From CANNDT01 sp945876205 (GTDB lineage Bacteria; Acidobacteriota; Vicinamibacteria; Vicinamibacterales; UBA2999), in the NCBI GenBank assembly GCA_947503365.1, contig CANNDT010000152.1, forward strand, positions 1 to 7,153: 7,153 nucleotides of DNA, written 5' to 3'. Below the pieces are notes generated by a model. It was given only the letters and a program-made list of their open reading frames with translations. It had not been told where the DNA came from and searched no databases. Positions 6,725 through 7,153 of the stretch are shown piece by piece (position 1 is the first letter of the stretch; every line of letters begins with the position of its first letter). Made by a program: the position numbers and the translations under genes.

Positions 6725-7036
6725 ACTGAACGTGCCTGAATTCGTCGGACGCCGGAACGGACGCTCCCCCACCAGCGGGGAGAACGCGCCGATCGCGATC
6801 CCGGGGAACGCCGGATTGAACGACGTGCTCGCGCTGAAGGCCTCGGTGACCTCGGCGTCGAGCCGCGTGTAGGAGGCCATCACCCGGAACTCGCGCGCCA
6901 GCACCGCCTCGAAGGAAACCTCCGCGCCCCGAGCCCGGTACGACTGCGAGTTGATGTAGCCGCCAAACGACGTGGCGTTCGCGACCGCCGCCGGCACGCC
7001 GGCACGCACCGACGTCCCCCCGCTTTTGAGTAGCAC
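6725..7036 (-). pseudogene. Internal fragment of a TonB-dependent receptor barrel
   Basis: About 104 codons carry barrel-type sequence: AGVPAAVANATSFGGYINSQ, then YRARGAEVSFEAVLAREF, MASYTRLDAEVTEAFS and IGAFSPLVGERPFRRPTNSG. Alternating strands, the ASYTxLDAEVT strand and the PFRRPxxSG segment are typical of the C-terminal barrel of acidobacterial-type receptors. It is not a copy of the receptor at 1-2491, whose barrel reads differently. There is no signal peptide, plug or C-terminal strand. An in-frame TAA lies two codons upstream of the GTG at 7036, and the fragment meets the IS end there. At its other end it is fused in frame to the N-formylglutamate amidohydrolase-like piece. Confidence 0.72.
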
Positions 7037-7047
7037 TTCGGTTTAGA

Positions 7048-7076
7048 GTCCGATCATCCGGAAGAGGAGATCGGAC
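7048..7076 (+). promoter_or_regulatory. Inverted repeat enclosing the transposase ribosome binding site
   Basis: GTCCGATC (7048-7055) and GATCGGAC (7069-7076) are perfect complements with a 13-nt loop that holds the GAAGAGGA part of the Shine-Dalgarno. The right arm ends at the base immediately before the GTG start. In mRNA this hairpin would place the ribosome site in a loop next to a stem that abuts the start codon, which could damp translation. It may instead be an element-end feature bound by transposase. Confidence 0.6.
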
Positions 7077-7153
7077 GTGAAGAAGCGATTTACGGAAGCG
7101 CAGATCATCGGGTTCCTCCGCGAGGGCGCCAGCGGCGTCCCGGTGAAGGACCT
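7077..7153 (+). CDS. IS3-family transposase OrfA (N-terminal part only)
   Basis: Twenty-five codons are visible, beginning KKRFTEAQIIGFLREG after the GTG start and continuing into GVPVKDL. This is the characteristic opening of the helix-turn-helix OrfA (transposase_8, IS407-like group of IS3 elements), which binds the terminal inverted repeats; OrfB with the DDE catalytic domain would follow by programmed frameshift. The GTG start has GAAGAGGAG about 7 nt upstream. It continues past the right edge, so intactness cannot be judged. Confidence 0.85.
   Translation, partial: MKKRFTEAQIIGFLREGASGVPVKD

Larger units (their letters stand above)
7037..7153 (+). mobile_element. Left end of an IS3-family insertion sequence (cut by window edge)
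   Basis: The element begins somewhere near 7027-7041, where homology to the TonB-receptor fragment ends; the exact boundary and terminal inverted repeat cannot be fixed without the right end. A TG dinucleotide that could start the repeat occurs at 7027. The only gene visible is the start of orfA at 7077. Confidence 0.65.

Noticed and set aside
1..7153. CRISPR array, tRNA or rRNA genes
   Set aside because: No regularly spaced repeats, cloverleaf-type segments or conserved rRNA stretches were seen on reading either strand.

Overview
The window is high-GC bacterial DNA. A SusC-like/TonB-dependent receptor with an N-terminal carboxypeptidase-regulatory-like domain, secreted fasciclin proteins, and a fragment of a second, different TonB-dependent receptor suggest a Gram-negative bacterium with an outer membrane. 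The style of the receptors points to Acidobacteriota (Vicinamibacterales-like), but this is inference; no taxonomic marker gene is present.

Layout. Positions 1-3463 (minus strand) hold a probable transcription unit read right to left: an intact secreted single-domain fasciclin (FAS1) protein (3463-2960), a second FAS1 gene that has lost both its signal peptide and its C-terminal strand (about 2915-2529), and a long TonB-dependent receptor (2491 to the left edge, at least 830 residues, only the last few missing). A 351-nt divergent intergenic region with an AT-rich core and two small adjacent palindromes separates these from a plus-strand block.

The plus-strand block is an XRE-cupin regulator (3815-4402), a 320-nt gap containing a 9-bp-stem hairpin, a DoxX-like four-helix membrane protein (4723-5094), a short-chain dehydrogenase-like protein whose catalytic tyrosine is replaced by isoleucine (5171-5926), and a second, paralogous DoxX-like protein (6085-6423). 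These could form a small regulated membrane/redox module, but no pathway can be read from the sequence alone.

From about 6459 to 7036 the DNA is a patchwork of gene pieces: the first ~25 codons of a plus-strand membrane protein, an internal piece of an N-formylglutamate amidohydrolase-like gene (minus), and an internal piece of a TonB-dependent receptor (minus). The last two are joined in frame. This patchwork abuts the left end of an IS3-family insertion sequence whose orfA begins at 7077 and runs off the right edge. The most notable points are the patchwork, the Tyr-less SDR between two DoxX paralogs, the doubly truncated FAS1 copy, and the hairpin that presents the IS ribosome binding site in its loop.
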